Positions 54,504 through 64,000 of a stretch of 64,000 nucleotides of DNA are shown here, in pieces. The stretch is taken from assembly GCA_002049455.2 (NCBI GenBank), contig KV918830.1:186001-250000 (forward strand), given 5' to 3'. Every line of letters starts with the position of its first letter. The stretch's first letter is position 1. A program made the position numbers and the translations under genes. Origin of the DNA: Porphyra umbilicalis. Lineage: Eukaryota; Rhodophyta; Bangiophyceae; Bangiales; Bangiaceae. The notes under the pieces were generated by a model that saw nothing but the letters and a program-made list of their open reading frames with translations, was not told the origin of the DNA and searched no databases.

Positions 54504-55403
54504 TTATTCGAGCCCCCAGCGAGAGCCGGCTGCGAGGCGATATGAAGTGATAGAAGAGTGTCGACGAAAGCAGGTATCGTGGGCAAGGACGATACGAGGG
54601 GCCGCAAAAGGGCACAAGTGGAATCGAATCGAGCTCTTGCGGTACGAGTGACACAGCTCGGCGGTAACAAGAAGTGGGCAGCCGGGCGACGAGGCCGTCA
54701 GGATTGCAACAGGACAGGACGAGTCAAGGGGACCACGCACGACGAAGCCAAGTCTATCGGTCGAAAGGTAGTAAGAGAGCAACATGCGCGCTTGACAAAA
54801 TGCAGGACGTCGATGCACGCAAGATCAGTTTCGCTCGTGCCCGCAGTCCGAGTCCGGATACGGGCCGCTGCACTGGCCTCATCGGAGATCTCCCTTAGTC
54901 TGGTGACTATTCTCATGTCTATCCATGCGACAGGTTCAGAGCTTTTGTCAAAGACCATCTTCCTTCCGCGAGGCTGATCGGATGGCAAAAAAGAAGTCAG
55001 ATCATCCGCGAGTTGATCCGACGGTCAGTTTGGTGCTCGGTCTTTCGTTTGTTCTCGCGAACTATTCACCGAGCGGTCCAGGTCCGATCCTGATATGATG
55101 CGCGGAACAGTTCTGAAGAACACGGGTACTGGAGCGCAAAAATAGTTCCCAGGTCATTCTGACTGAAAGGTTCTTTGTCTCATCCCATTCTAGTTAAAGG
55201 ACCATATCAAGATAGATCCACGAAAGAACCGGAGGACTATTCTGCTTCGGTCCTGAGATCGTTACTGGATGATCTCAGAAATCGGTTATCGCGACCACTA
55301 CGATCGATGTGGCTGCAGTCGAAAAACGATCCCCAGAATTTTCCTCAGGAAACTTCGCGTTTGACACGAGGATTAAATAAGGAAGAGCGAGCAACGCGCT
55401 GTG
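54504..55403. other. right terminal non-coding region of copy C
   Basis: About 900 bp without a supported gene, well conserved with 38400-39468 of copy B. It must hold the transposase promoter and the terminal/subterminal signals. A purine-rich stretch and GATCCGACGG/GATGATCCG-type words occur near 55000-55030. Confidence 0.55.
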
Positions 55404-57266
55404 CTGCTGCGGGGGGTTTCCAAGCGACTTTCGAATTGCAGAAAACTTCAAGCCGGCATATCTCGGAACGACCATGCTCAAGTGCAATGAGGATTCTATC
55501 GTAAACCGCCACATATGCTTCAGAGCAGAGAATAATGTGTGTGTTTATTCAACTATCAATGCCACGTAGATCCTTCCCGAAAGTTCTGGTCAAAATGCCA
55601 GTTGTGATGCAAGTCGGAACCAGCACTGCACAGACCGGCTGGATCTCCGAAGGTTCCATTCATGACGCGGTCAGCCGCGGCTGTTCCACAAAAATCCCAC
55701 GTGCAGGAGGTCGTACAGTATTGGCTGACATCCGCCATCTGTGCGGATGGTCCCCTCTTCCACACAGACTACAGCTCAGAGGGTTGGGCCCGTGCGTGCG
55801 TGCACACCTTAGAGCACACCCAACAACGTCTCCCCCAAGTTCTGAAACCCCAAACGGAATATGCCACGTTTGCTTACGTGGAGGGCGGTGAGCGGCCCCC
55901 CATTTTTCTCATCCAAGAGGGCCCTCTGCCCTCCTGGAGTTACCGGAAACGAGGGCTACATGATCACCAGATGGGGAAAGTAAGATGGGGGATGCGCGCC
56001 CAGCAACGTTCGTCCCCAAGTGGTCCAAATTCGTGCATATCGTGAAGCAGTCTCGATGGCAAGACACACCGGACGAAAAGGCTGCCGTGCGGCAGAGATC
56101 GTCAGACAAAGTGTCTATGATCCTAGTGGAACCTTCCAAATCGCGGCAATAAAATACACTTTTGGCACACACGTCTGAAATAGAGAGACACGAACCGTGA
56201 ACATCGGACGAAGTGGTCGCACCACGCGTCCAGAGTCAGCATGGCGGGAGAAACTTGGCACACTTGTCTCAAACCCGAGTCTCACGGGACACAACGGAGG
56301 TATTGGCATTGGTCGATGTTCCCTCAACGGGTGCGTGATGCGATGCGCTGTCGCGAGAAGCCCGAGTGGTGGACCGCGCGGTCCGTCCCGAAGCTCCATT
56401 CGGGTGCTTCCAGAAGCAACGGTGGCCGACGCCGTTCGTTGGACCAGGCGTTGGCAGTCCCTGGAGGTGGGCTGGTGCAAAAATCCATTGGGGCAGTATC
56501 GCTGGTCCGACGCCAGAAAACTGGTCCGATCCCGCAACCAGTCTCACGATTTGTTTGCTTGACATGGGGAAATATTGAAAAGGTTGTAGTCGTATGGAGC
56601 CTTGTCATTGGCTCGCGGAATTGTTTAGAAAAACTCAGATGGGAGGCGGATTCGATGCGGCGAGGGGTCAGCCGGCCCGTGATCAGATTGTGTTGTTTCC
56701 TGTGTCCTGTGTGCCCCCCTTCCGCCCAACCGGTCATTTGGGGCCACCCCGTGACCACTGCGGATTGGGCGGGGGTGCGTGGAGGGCGCGCGGGTCACCG
56801 CGCATTGCGGCTGGGGAGGCGTCACCCGGGGTTCGTGTCCACCTCGGGCGCTCCGAAGACACCTCGTGTGTTTCGGGCCCGCTGAGGGCCTGCGCCCCGC
56901 CCCGCCCCCTCGTCCAGCGCGCACGAGGGGTCCCGGGGGCACGGTCGAGCACTGGTGCAGCTTACGGGGGCGCGCCGCCCTCCCGCCCTCGGGCCCAACG
57001 ACCGCCTGCGCGACACCGATCACGTGCTTGCCGCCGGCGTGCCTGAGCCGAAGACGCCAACGGCTCCTGCCCCTCCTCCCCCTGCCCCACTCGTGCTGAT
57101 TCTCTCCTTTTTGCCTCCCGCGCGCGCCTGTTGCAACCGACACGCCGCCGGTGTACCGCGAGCTCCGGCGGCGCGCCCATGTGCTCTGGTCACCGCTCCC
57201 CCCTTGTCCCCGTCTCCACCTCCGGCCTTCAAAAGCCGGCCTTTTTCCCCCCCCCCCTTTCCGATC
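55404..57266. other. no supported gene
   Basis: Homology between copies B and C stops at 55403, so this should be flanking sequence. Frames on both strands lack recognisable domains. A pyrimidine-rich run with C10 lies at 57241-57258, just before the next ATG. Confidence 0.4.
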
Positions 57267-59888
57267 ATGACCCGTAAGCCGGACCGGAAGCGCGACACGG
57301 AGCGTCGCCGTGACCAGCGTCGTCGCCATCAAGAGCGGCTCGCGGTGCTCGCGCGGTGCACGTGCTCCTGCCACGTCGCGGGCTGCCCACCTTGCTCAAC
57401 GTCGGCCCCAGCACGCGGGGGGCCCGCGCTTCCTGTCTCTGGTAGCTGTGCGCCGCCGGCTGGCCAAGGACCGCCGGTAGCTGGCGGCGCGTGGGTGCCG
57501 CCGCCCAACGCTACACCGAACCAGGGCGGCGGCAATTGGGCCGGGGGGGCGGGACGGTCGTCACTGCCGGCGCGCGGCAGCTGGGGACCGGGACCAAAGT
57601 TTGATCCCAACCAAGGTGGCGGACATTTGGGAGGGGGAGCGGGACGGGCGTCGCTGCCGCCGCGTGACGAGTGGGTGCCGCCGGCTCCTTGGAAGGGCGA
57701 TCAAGCCGGCGGCCGTTGGGAGCAACCGCCCGACGGCAACGGCGGACACGTCGGTCGGGGGTGGCATATGGGCGGCCGTCGAGTGTCTCCTCGCCGCTGT
57801 GGCTGGGCGTCGCCGGCTGGTCGGTCTTCTCAAGCCGGCGGCCACTGGGAGCCGTCGTTCTAACCGGACCACGACTACGGCGGCCGGGGACGGGACTCGC
57901 GGGACAGGGACGGATCTCCCCGCCGCGACGTGTGGGCGCCGCCGGGCTCTCAAGGTCAAGGAGATCAACAGCCCGGTGGCCACGGCGGCGGTGGCTTCCA
58001 TCCCAATCGCCAGCATTCGCCAAGGCGGAACTGGGTGCCGCCGGGCGGGCAGCGTCCCCATCAGCCCGGCGGCTTTGGGCCACTGAGCGAGGATTGGTGG
58101 CCGCCGGGTGGCCAAGAAAGTCGTCAAGCCGGCGGCCGCACTGCACGCCACGACAACTGGGGGCCGCCGGGTGTTCAAGCAAGACGTCAATCCGGCGGCC
58201 ACGCGACGCGCCAAGACAACTGGGGGCCGCCGGGATGTCACGCAAGTCGTCAAGCCGCCGGCCACGCGGGACCCTACAACAACTGGAGGCCGCCCGGTGG
58301 AGGACCCCCCGAGACCGGCGCCTTTGAGCCGATCCGCGACAATTGGCAGCCGCCGGTCGGTGGCAGACTTCCGGACGCCGGCGGCTACGGTGCGCGTCGG
58401 GGGCACTTCGGCGACGGTCCAGCGCCGCCGGCTGCTGCCCAATCGCCGCTAGCCGGCTGCGGCGCGTCACCGGCCGCCGGTACCGGCGGCGACGCGCGCC
58501 GCACAGACGGACAAGTGCCGCCGGCAGCTGCTCCATTCCCGCTCGCCGGCGGGGGCGGATCGCTTCGCGCCGGCAGCGGCTCGTCACCGGCCGCCGGTAC
58601 CGGCGACGACGCGAGCCGCACAGACGGACAAGTGCCGCCGGCTGTTGCCTCGTCCCCGCTCGCCGGCGGCGGCGGATCGCCTCGAGCCGGCAGCGGCGCG
58701 TCACCGGCCGCCGGTACGGGGGGCGACGCGCCCCGCGTGAACGGACAAGTGCCGCCGGCTGTTGCCCAACCACCGCTTGCCGGCGGCGGCGCGTTACCGG
58801 CCGCCGGTACCGGCGGCGACGCGCCCCGCACCGACGGACAAGTGCCGCCGGCTGTTGCTCCGTCCCCGCTCGCCGGCGGCGGCGGATCGCCTCGATCCGG
58901 CGGCGGCGCATCACCGGCCGCCGGTACGGGGGGCGACGCGCCCCGTGTAAACGGAGAATTGCCGCCGGCTGTTGCCCAACCACCGCTTGCCGGCGGCGGC
59001 TCGTCACCGGCCGCCGGTACTGGTGGCAGCGCATCACCTGCCGGCGGCACGGGCGGCGACGCGGCCCGCGCGAACGGACAAGTGCCGCCGGCTGCTGCCC
59101 AATCGCCGCGAGCCGGCCGTGGCGCATCACCGGCCACCTGTACCGGCGGCGTCGCGCCCCGCCCCGACGGGCAAGTGCCGCCGGCCCGTGCCCCATCCCC
59201 ACTCGCCGGCGGCGGCGGATCGCTTCGAGCCGGCGGCGGCGCATCGCCGGCCGCCTGTACCGGCGGCGACGGGCGCCGCACCGACGGACAGGTGCCGCCG
59301 GCTGCTGCCCCGTCCCCGCTTGCCGGCGGCGGCTCATCAGCGGTCGCCGGTACCGGCGGCGACGCGCCCCGCACCGACGGACAAGTGCCGCCGGCTCGTG
59401 CTCCATTCCCACTTGCCGGCGGCGGCGGAGCGCCTCGCGCCGGCGGCGGCGCATCACCGGCCGCCGGTGCGGGGGGCGACGCGCCCCGCGTGAACGGACA
59501 AGTGCCGCCGGCTGTTGCCCAACTACCGCTTGCCGGCGGCGGCGCGTCACCGACCGCCGGTACCGGCGGCGGCGCATCACCGGCCGCCGGCACGGGCGGC
59601 GACGCGGCCCGCGCGAACGGACAAGTGCCGCCGGCTTCTTCCCAAGCAACGCTTGCCGGCGGCGGCGCATCAACGGCTGCCGGTACCGGCTGGGACGCGC
59701 GCCGTACCGACGGACAAGTGCCGCCGGCTGCTGCTTCGTCCCCGCCCGCCGGCGGCCGCTCATCACCGGCCGCCGGTACCGGCGGCGACGCGCTTCGCAC
59801 GATCGTGCAGGTGCCGCCGGCTGCTGCGCAACCACCGCCAGCCGGTGGCGGCGCATCACCTGCCGGCGGCGGAGGCACGTCCGTCTAG
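57267..59888 (+). pseudogene. Trp-Pro-Pro-Gly and Pro/Gly/Ala repeat protein, one in-frame stop
   Basis: From the ATG at 57267 (MTRKPDRKRDTERRRDQRRRHQERL) a basic start and a Cys-rich patch (CTCSCHVAGCPPC) lead into tandem units of about 23 residues built on NWxPPG-x-Q...Q-x-GG (about 57480-58380). The Trp is kept in this frame only, which argues that this frame was translated. From about 58450 it continues as 13 imperfect units of 31-41 residues (GASPAAGTGGDAPRTDGQVPPAVAPSPLAG) to TAG at 59886. A TAA at 57861-57863 splits the frame; coding character is the same on both sides. I do not recognise the family; it resembles disordered scaffold or cell-surface proteins. The next gene's ATG is only 23 bp downstream. 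Confidence 0.5.
58450..59885. repeat. GC-rich coding minisatellite with perfect palindromes
   Basis: Thirteen units of 93-123 bp. Many contain the perfect 18-bp palindrome GCCGCCGGTACCGGCGGC or close variants. All six frames stay open over long stretches, which produces large spurious frames on both strands. Confidence 0.85.
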
Positions 59889-59911
59889 GCGGTCGCCGGG
59901 GCGGGCGGTTC

Positions 59912-61237
59912 ATGCCCCCTTCCCCACCTGTGGGTGGCGGCGGGGGCGCCGACCTGCTTGCCGCCACCTACGCGCCGGCTGCCATGGGGACTGGGCCTGG
60001 CTGGACGGACGTGGAGCGGGTGGCTCTCAGCCGGGCCTATCTGTCTACATCATTGGACGCTGTGAAGGGGTCGGACCAGACTGGGACAACCTTTTGGGCG
60101 GAGGTGGTCGGGGAGTCGAAGCGCCTATTGGCCGGTCGCCCTGGCGCTCGACGGCGTACCGAGCGCGGTGTCGGGGGGGTGCAGAAGCAGTGGGACAAGA
60201 TCCGGAGAGGGGTGAGCGAGTTTGGCTTGCACTACTTGGCCGTTAAGCGGCTGTCGCTGACAGGCAACCCGAGCGACGAGGATCTGATCAGCGCCGCTGT
60301 GGCGCGCTTCTGCGGGCTCCACATTTACGAGGCGATGCGGAAGGACCGGGCATCTGACAAGGCGAAGGGCAAGACAACGAAGCGGAAGGCGAAGCAGACG
60401 ACCTGCCCGTGGGTGTCGTGTTGGCGGGTGTTACGTCACGTCGACAAGGTTAGCGGCGCCGCCGGGGCCGCCGCCGCAGACGGCGGCGCTGGCGGCGCCG
60501 GCTCCTCAAGCGTGTCTGCCGGCGGCCGTGCCTCCCCAAGCGACTCGGACGAGGAGGAGAACGGGCCGCCGGCGGCGGGTGCCTTCCAGTCACGTCCGCG
60601 CGGTTCCCAGGCGGCCAAGCGGGAGATGAGTGAGGACATCCGCGCGTCGCGGACACTCAAGGACAGCTCGGACGCTCTGCTGGCGCTGGCGCGGGCAACG
60701 ACGGAGCGGACAACTGTGGCGTTTTTCAACACCGCGGAGATGCGCGACACCCCCGAGGCGATTGACTTCCGCAAGATGCACGCGCGCAAGCTGATGGCGG
60801 CGGCTGGCATGGACTTGTCCTCGTCCCCGCCGGCGCTGTCGTCGGGCCCGGCGGGGACGGCCGCCGCCTTGGCGACGGACGCGGGATCGTCGACCGCACT
60901 GGCGGCCGTGTCCGAGGTGCATCCGCCGCCGCTGGCCGGCAACAAGCCGGCGGCAGTCGAGTCCGATGTGCAATCGCCGCCGGCGTCTGGGCACAACACG
61001 CCGGCGGCGCCTGCGACGACAGATCCTGTTCCCAAGTCGACCGGCCGAGGAAGGCCGAGCCGTGGCGCTCGGTCCCAGGTGACGAAGCAGGCGAAGGCGG
61101 CGGCAGCACTTGCTGCCGCGTCGACTACTTTGGATGACGACGATGAGGTGTACTTGGTGCCCATGCACCACGACAAGGCGGCGGACGACGCCGACTGTGC
61201 TGTTCAAGAGGCCAGTGGGGACGATGACCATTTCTAG
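59912..61237 (+). CDS. Myb/SANT-like DNA-binding protein (Harbinger ORF1 or NAM-associated type)
   Basis: From the ATG at 59912 (441 aa) a short Pro/Gly start leads to a Myb/SANT-like trihelix at residues about 29-115: GWTDVERVALSRAYLSTSLDAVKGSDQTGTTFW, then VQKQWDKIRRGVSEFGLHYLAV. CPWVSCWRVLRHVDKV follows, matching the W..CW..L segment of the NAM-associated/Harbinger accessory family. A disordered Gly/Ala part, an acidic patch (SDSDEEE), a helical stretch (DIRASRTLKDSSDALLALARATTERT) and a basic tail complete it. In PIF/Harbinger elements such a Myb-like protein helps the transposase enter the nucleus and bind the ends. The facing minus-strand gene at the right edge supports that context. 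A host transcription factor is the alternative. Confidence 0.7.
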   Translation: MPPSPPVGGGGGADLLAATYAPAAMGTGPGWTDVERVALSRAYLSTSLDAVKGSDQTGTTFWAEVVGESKRLLAGRPGARRRTERGVGGVQKQWDKIRRGVSEFGLHYLAVKRLSLTGNPSDEDLISAAVARFCGLHIYEAMRKDRASDKAKGKTTKRKAKQTTCPWVSCWRVLRHVDKVSGAAGAAAADGGAGGAGSSSVSAGGRASPSDSDEEENGPPAAGAFQSRPRGSQAAKREMSEDIRASRTLKDSSDALLALARATTERTTVAFFNTAEMRDTPEAIDFRKMHARKLMAAAGMDLSSSPPALSSGPAGTAAALATDAGSSTALAAVSEVHPPPLAGNKPAAVESDVQSPPASGHNTPAAPATTDPVPKSTGRGRPSRGARSQVTKQAKAAAALAAASTTLDDDDEVYLVPMHHDKAADDADCAVQEASGDDDHF

Positions 61238-61287
61238 TCCCTGTAATGTTTGATGTGTATGTGCTTTGTTCTTTAGCGTGCCAAAGG

Positions 61288-61318
61288 TTTTTTTTCCCCG
61301 TTGGGCAGGGGTTTTTTT
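61288..61318 (+). terminator. U-tract/hairpin/U-tract after the Myb-like gene
   Basis: T8, then CCCC...GGGG (8-nt loop), then T7, 50 nt after the stop codon. A mirror version sits after the facing gene (63042-63077). A 3'-end processing or termination role is an inference. Confidence 0.4.
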
Positions 61319-61489
61319 CCTACTTCTGTGCACCGCGCATCCTACCACGAATGCGCAACACCCCTCGTGGATCCCCTGCATTCCCTGCCACTGAAGATTA
61401 CCTCGCACAAACACTGGCGACGGGCGCTACACCCCCCGCACATGTCGGCGCACGGACGCCGGCGGCAACATGCCCGGTCCCTGCCGCAC

Positions 61490-62930
61490 TCCAAACACCC
61501 GCCGCCGGTCTTGTCAACACCGGCGGCGGAGCAGTCCCACGTAGACGTCTCCCTTCCCCGCCCCCCCCCCCCTAAACGCAGAGCCGCCGCCGGCCTTACC
61601 GACACCAGCGGCGACACACCAGCACCCCTCTCCGCCTGACACGCCCGCCGCCGGTCTTGCCAACGCCGGCGGCGGAGAACTCACACGTGGACACCCCCCG
61701 TGCCCGCCCCCCCCCCAACACGCAGAGCCGCCGCCGGCAATACCGACGCCGGCGACGACACACCAGCACCCCGTCCCGCCTGACACGCCCGCCGCCAGTC
61801 TTGCAAACGCCGTCGGCGGACCAGTCACAAGTGGACGGCCCCCATGCCCACCCCCCCTCAACACGCAGAGCCGCCGCCGGCAATACCGACGCCGGCGGCG
61901 ACTCACCAGCACCCCTCCCCGCCTGACACGCCCGCCGCCAGTCTTGCAAACGCCGGCGGCGGACCAGTCACAAGTGGACGGCCCCCATGCCCACCCCCCC
62001 TCAACACGCAGAGCCGCCGCCGGCAATATCGACGCCGGCGGCGACACACCAGCACCCCTCCCTGCCTCACACGCCCGCCGCCAGTCTTGAAAACGCCGGC
62101 GGCGGACCAGTCACAAGTGGACGCCCCCCATGCCCACCCCCCCCTCAACACGCAGAGCCGCCGCCGGCAATACCGACGCCGGCGGCGACACACCAGCACC
62201 CCTATCCGCCTGACACGCCCGCCGCCGGTCTTACCAACGCCGGCGGCGAAGAATTCACACGTGGACGCCCCCCGTGCCCGCCCCCCCCCCAACACGCAGA
62301 GCCGCCGCCGGCAATACCGACGCCGGCGGCGACACACCAGCACCCCTCCCCGCCTGACACGCCCGCCGCCAGTCTTGCAAACGCCGGCGGCGGACCAGTC
62401 ACAAGTGGACGCCCCCCGTGCCCGCCCCCCCCCCAACACGCAGAGCCGCCGCGGCAATACCGACGCCGGCGGCGACACACCAGCACCCCTCCCCGCCTGA
62501 CACGCCCGCCGCCAGTCTTGCAAACGCCGGCGGCGGACCAGTCACAAGTGGACGCCCCCCATGCCCACCCCCCCCTCAACACGCAGAGCCGCCGCCGGCA
62601 ATACCGACGTCGGCGGCGACACACCAGCACCCCTCTCCGCCTGACACGCCCGCCGCCGGTCTTGCCAACGCCGGCGGCGGAGAATTCACACGTGAACGCC
62701 CCCCGTGCCCGCCCCCCCCCCAACACGCAGAGCCGCCGCCGGCAATACCGACGCCGGCGGCGACACACCAGCACCCCTCCCCGCCTGACACGCCCGCCGC
62801 CAGTCTTGCAAACGCCGGCGGCGGACCAGTCACAAGTGGACGCCCCCCGTGCCCGCCCCCCCCCCAACACGCAGAGCCGCGGCCGACAATACCGACGCCG
62901 GCGGCAATCCGCCCCTTTCCATGCCCGCCG
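61490..62930. repeat. 143/144-bp minisatellite, about ten units
   Basis: GCCTGACACGCCCGCCGCC recurs at 61634, 61778, 61921, 62064 (variant), 62208, 62352, 62495, 62639 and 62783, that is every 143 or 144 bp. Units share GCCGCCGCCGGCAATACCGACGCC and a C8-10 run. Periods alternate in length mostly within the C-run and the period is not a multiple of three, so it is probably non-coding. It fills the space between the two convergent genes. Confidence 0.92.
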
Positions 62931-63041
62931 CACACGTGCGCCGCCCGTCTCGCCAACTCCAGCGGCGGGGCAGTCACATGCAGACGTCGACCCTGTCCGC
63001 CGCCTCCCCAAAAGATCCTCTCCTGACGACGTTATCGAAGG

Positions 63042-63077
63042 AAAAAAAAACCCTGCGCAGCAGGGAAAAAAAAAAAA
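63042..63077 (-). terminator. U-tract/hairpin/U-tract after the facing minus-strand gene
   Basis: Plus-strand reading is A9, then CCCTGC-GCA-GCAGGG (perfect 6-bp stem), then A12. On the minus strand it lies 5 nt after the stop at 63082 and has the same architecture as 61288-61318. Confidence 0.4.
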
Positions 63078-63081
63078 CCTT

Positions 63082-64000
63082 TCATACCCTCACGTAGGGC
63101 GCAAGAAGCGTGCTTCTCTCCACCCACACGTGTTCAGCAAGGTCATGCCTCAGGCGTTCGTGCTCCTCCTCGTCCCGTGCCTCCGCCCAAGCGTTCAGCG
63201 CGTGGCCAAAACTTCCGGCAGGAAGCGTGCCGGCCGGCGCGATGACAGGGGCGGCCACACCCGCTGGCGGGCCGTCGCTGCTCCCAGGACTGTTCGCATT
63301 GCTCTGTGGACTGCCTCCAGCCGCACCGCCGCCGGCGGCGTGGCTGCCTCCGCCTCCCGTCGGATCCGTCCCACCGCCCCCACCACTAGCGGCCCCGCCG
63401 CCGGCAGCGCCAACACCGGCGCCTTGGCTGCTACCATCAGCTATCATACCCGTCCCACCGCCCCCACCCCCACCAGCCCCGCCGCCGGCAGCGCCAACAC
63501 CGGCGGCTTGGCTGCCACCATCAGCTATCATACCCGTCCCACCGTTCCCACCCCCACCAGCCCCGCCGCCGGCTGCGCCAACACCGGCGGCGGGAGCACC
63601 ACCATCAGCCATCATACCCGTCCCACCACCGCCACCCCCACCAGCCCCGCCGCCGGCTGCGCCAACACCGGCGGCGGGAGCACCACCATCAGCCATCATA
63701 CCCGTCCCACCACCGCCACCCCTACCAGCCCCGCCGCCGGCTGCGCCAACACCGGCGGCGGGAGCACCACCATCAGGACCCAAACCTGTCTCACCACCGT
63801 CACCCCCACCAGCCCCGCCGCCGGCTGCGCCAACACCGGCGGCGGGAGCACCACCATCAGGACCCAAACCCGTCCCACCACCGCCACCCCCACCAACCCC
63901 GTCGCCGGCCGCAGCGCCGGCCGCACTACCGGCCGCGGCCGGGATCTCAGCAGCCCCGTTCCCCACGCCCTCGGCTCCGGCACCGACTGCGCCTCCGCCG
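63082..64000 (-). CDS. 3' part of a gene with Harbinger-transposase-like C-terminus, runs off the window
   Basis: Read leftward from the window edge, the frame is open to the stop at 63082. Most of it is Gly/Ala-rich, in tandem 28-residue units (GGTGMMADGGAPAAGVGAAGGGAGGGG). The last 50 residues differ: SFGHALNAWAEARDEEEHERLRHDLAEHVWVERSTLL. The EEHxRLRxDLxEHxW pattern is what PIF/Harbinger and plant-transposon-protein transposases end with. With the Myb-like gene convergent at 59912-61237, this looks like the transposase of the same element. The catalytic core would lie beyond 64000. Confidence 0.55.
   Translation of the reverse strand, partial: GGGAVGAGAEGVGNGAAEIPAAAGSAAGAAAGDGVGGGGGGGTGLGPDGGAPAAGVGAAGGGAGGGDGGETGLGPDGGAPAAGVGAAGGGAGRGGGGGTGMMADGGAPAAGVGAAGGGAGGGGGGGTGMMADGGAPAAGVGAAGGGAGGGGNGGTGMIADGGSQAAGVGAAGGGAGGGGGGGTGMIADGSSQGAGVGAAGGGAASGGGGGTDPTGGGGSHAAGGGAAGGSPQSNANSPGSSDGPPAGVAAPVIAPAGTLPAGSFGHALNAWAEARDEEEHERLRHDLAEHVWVERSTLLAPYVRV
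63392..63975 (-). repeat. 84-bp coding minisatellite
   Basis: The anchor GCCCCGCCGCCGG recurs at 63392, 63476, 63560, 63644, 63728 and 63812 and a variant at 63896, exactly 84 bp (28 codons) apart, inside the minus-strand frame. Confidence 0.92.

Larger units (their letters stand above)
44379..55403 (+). mobile_element. CACTA-like DNA transposon carrying a JmjC dioxygenase gene, copy C
   Basis: Two convergent genes, a large plus-strand frame (45187-51378) and a minus-strand Tnp2-like transposase (54503-51597), have their stops about 220 bp apart. A non-coding tail follows to 55403. The right boundary is set by the end of homology with copy B (GCGCTGTG, i.e. CACAGCGCG read inward). The left boundary is not established; 44379 is the first plausible ATG, and the palindrome array upstream may belong to the element as a subterminal region. 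There is no integrase, DNA polymerase or capsid gene. The transposase is intact, so this copy could be the autonomous form, or close to it. Confidence 0.75.

Noticed and set aside
44379-55403. Polinton or virus origin for the JmjC-carrying element
   Set aside because: No family B DNA polymerase, integrase, packaging ATPase or capsid-like frame; the transposase and CAC-type end point to a CACTA-like DNA transposon.
57511-59967. 818-aa Arg-rich and 497-aa Pro-rich minus-strand frames, and the Arg-rich plus frame upstream of the Myb-like gene
   Set aside because: They are shadows of the GC-rich palindromic repeat; only the Trp-containing plus frame shows position-specific conservation outside the repeat.
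61490-62930. CRISPR-like array
   Set aside because: The whole 143-bp unit is repeated, with no unique spacers; it is a minisatellite in eukaryotic DNA.

Overview
The window is GC-rich eukaryotic nuclear DNA. It has no operons or ribosome-binding sites, and it is dominated by transposable elements, tandem repeats and low-complexity Gly/Pro/Ala/Arg-rich frames. A GC-rich alga, perhaps a bangiophyte red alga such as Porphyra, would fit, but this is inference from composition and element types, not from a marker gene. There is one N at 42198, so the sequence is an assembly with at least one weak join.

Layout. 1-5.1 kb: an IS630/Tc1-like transposase gene with a 42-bp array at its 5' side and a 94-bp array, partly duplicated at about 650-bp scale, at its 3' side. 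5.7-7.05 kb: an unrecognised Cys/His-rich gene (minus). 8.7-21.5 kb: a broken but near full-length Ty3/gypsy chromovirus (minus) with both LTRs, a perfect 5-bp target duplication, a tRNA primer site, and about 5 kb of extra interior holding opposite-strand frames and a 57-bp array. 22.1-28.6 kb: a second, plus-strand relative with a 5' LTR but no 3' LTR. It stops abruptly at a fragment of a different family.

28.6-55.4 kb is the most interesting part. Three copies of a DNA transposon occur here: fragment A at 28.6-31.2 kb, copy B at about 31.4-39.5 kb, copy C at about 44.4-55.4 kb. Its transposase resembles the Tnp2/CACTA (EnSpm) lineage and is intact in copy C (968 aa, minus). Convergent with it is a very large plus-strand frame. 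That frame holds a possible Ulp1-like region, a Gly/Asp-rich repeat region, and a clear JmjC (2-oxoglutarate/Fe(II) dioxygenase) domain with the H-x-E...H metal triad and a C-terminal Cys cluster. A transposon that carries a JmjC histone-demethylase-like enzyme recalls the fungal KDZ elements that carry TET/JBP oxygenases; I know of no described JmjC equivalent. Copy B interrupts a PIF/Harbinger transposase gene at 39469, and copy B itself holds a 1059-bp inverted-repeat element whose empty site is preserved in copy C. Fragment A holds a solo LTR with a 5-bp target duplication.

40.9-42.2 kb: the N-terminal half of a PIF1-family helicase, cut at the assembly N. 43.35-44.3 kb: an array of short palindromes that would fold as GNRA-tetraloop hairpins, just upstream of copy C's large gene. 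57.3-64 kb: a Trp-Pro-Pro-Gly then Pro/Gly/Ala repeat protein gene, a Myb/SANT-like gene (plus), a 143-bp array, and the 3' end of a convergent gene (minus) whose C-terminus resembles Harbinger transposases. This looks like part of a second PIF/Harbinger-type element running off the right edge.

Many long open frames on both strands are by-products of GC-rich repeats and are not annotated.
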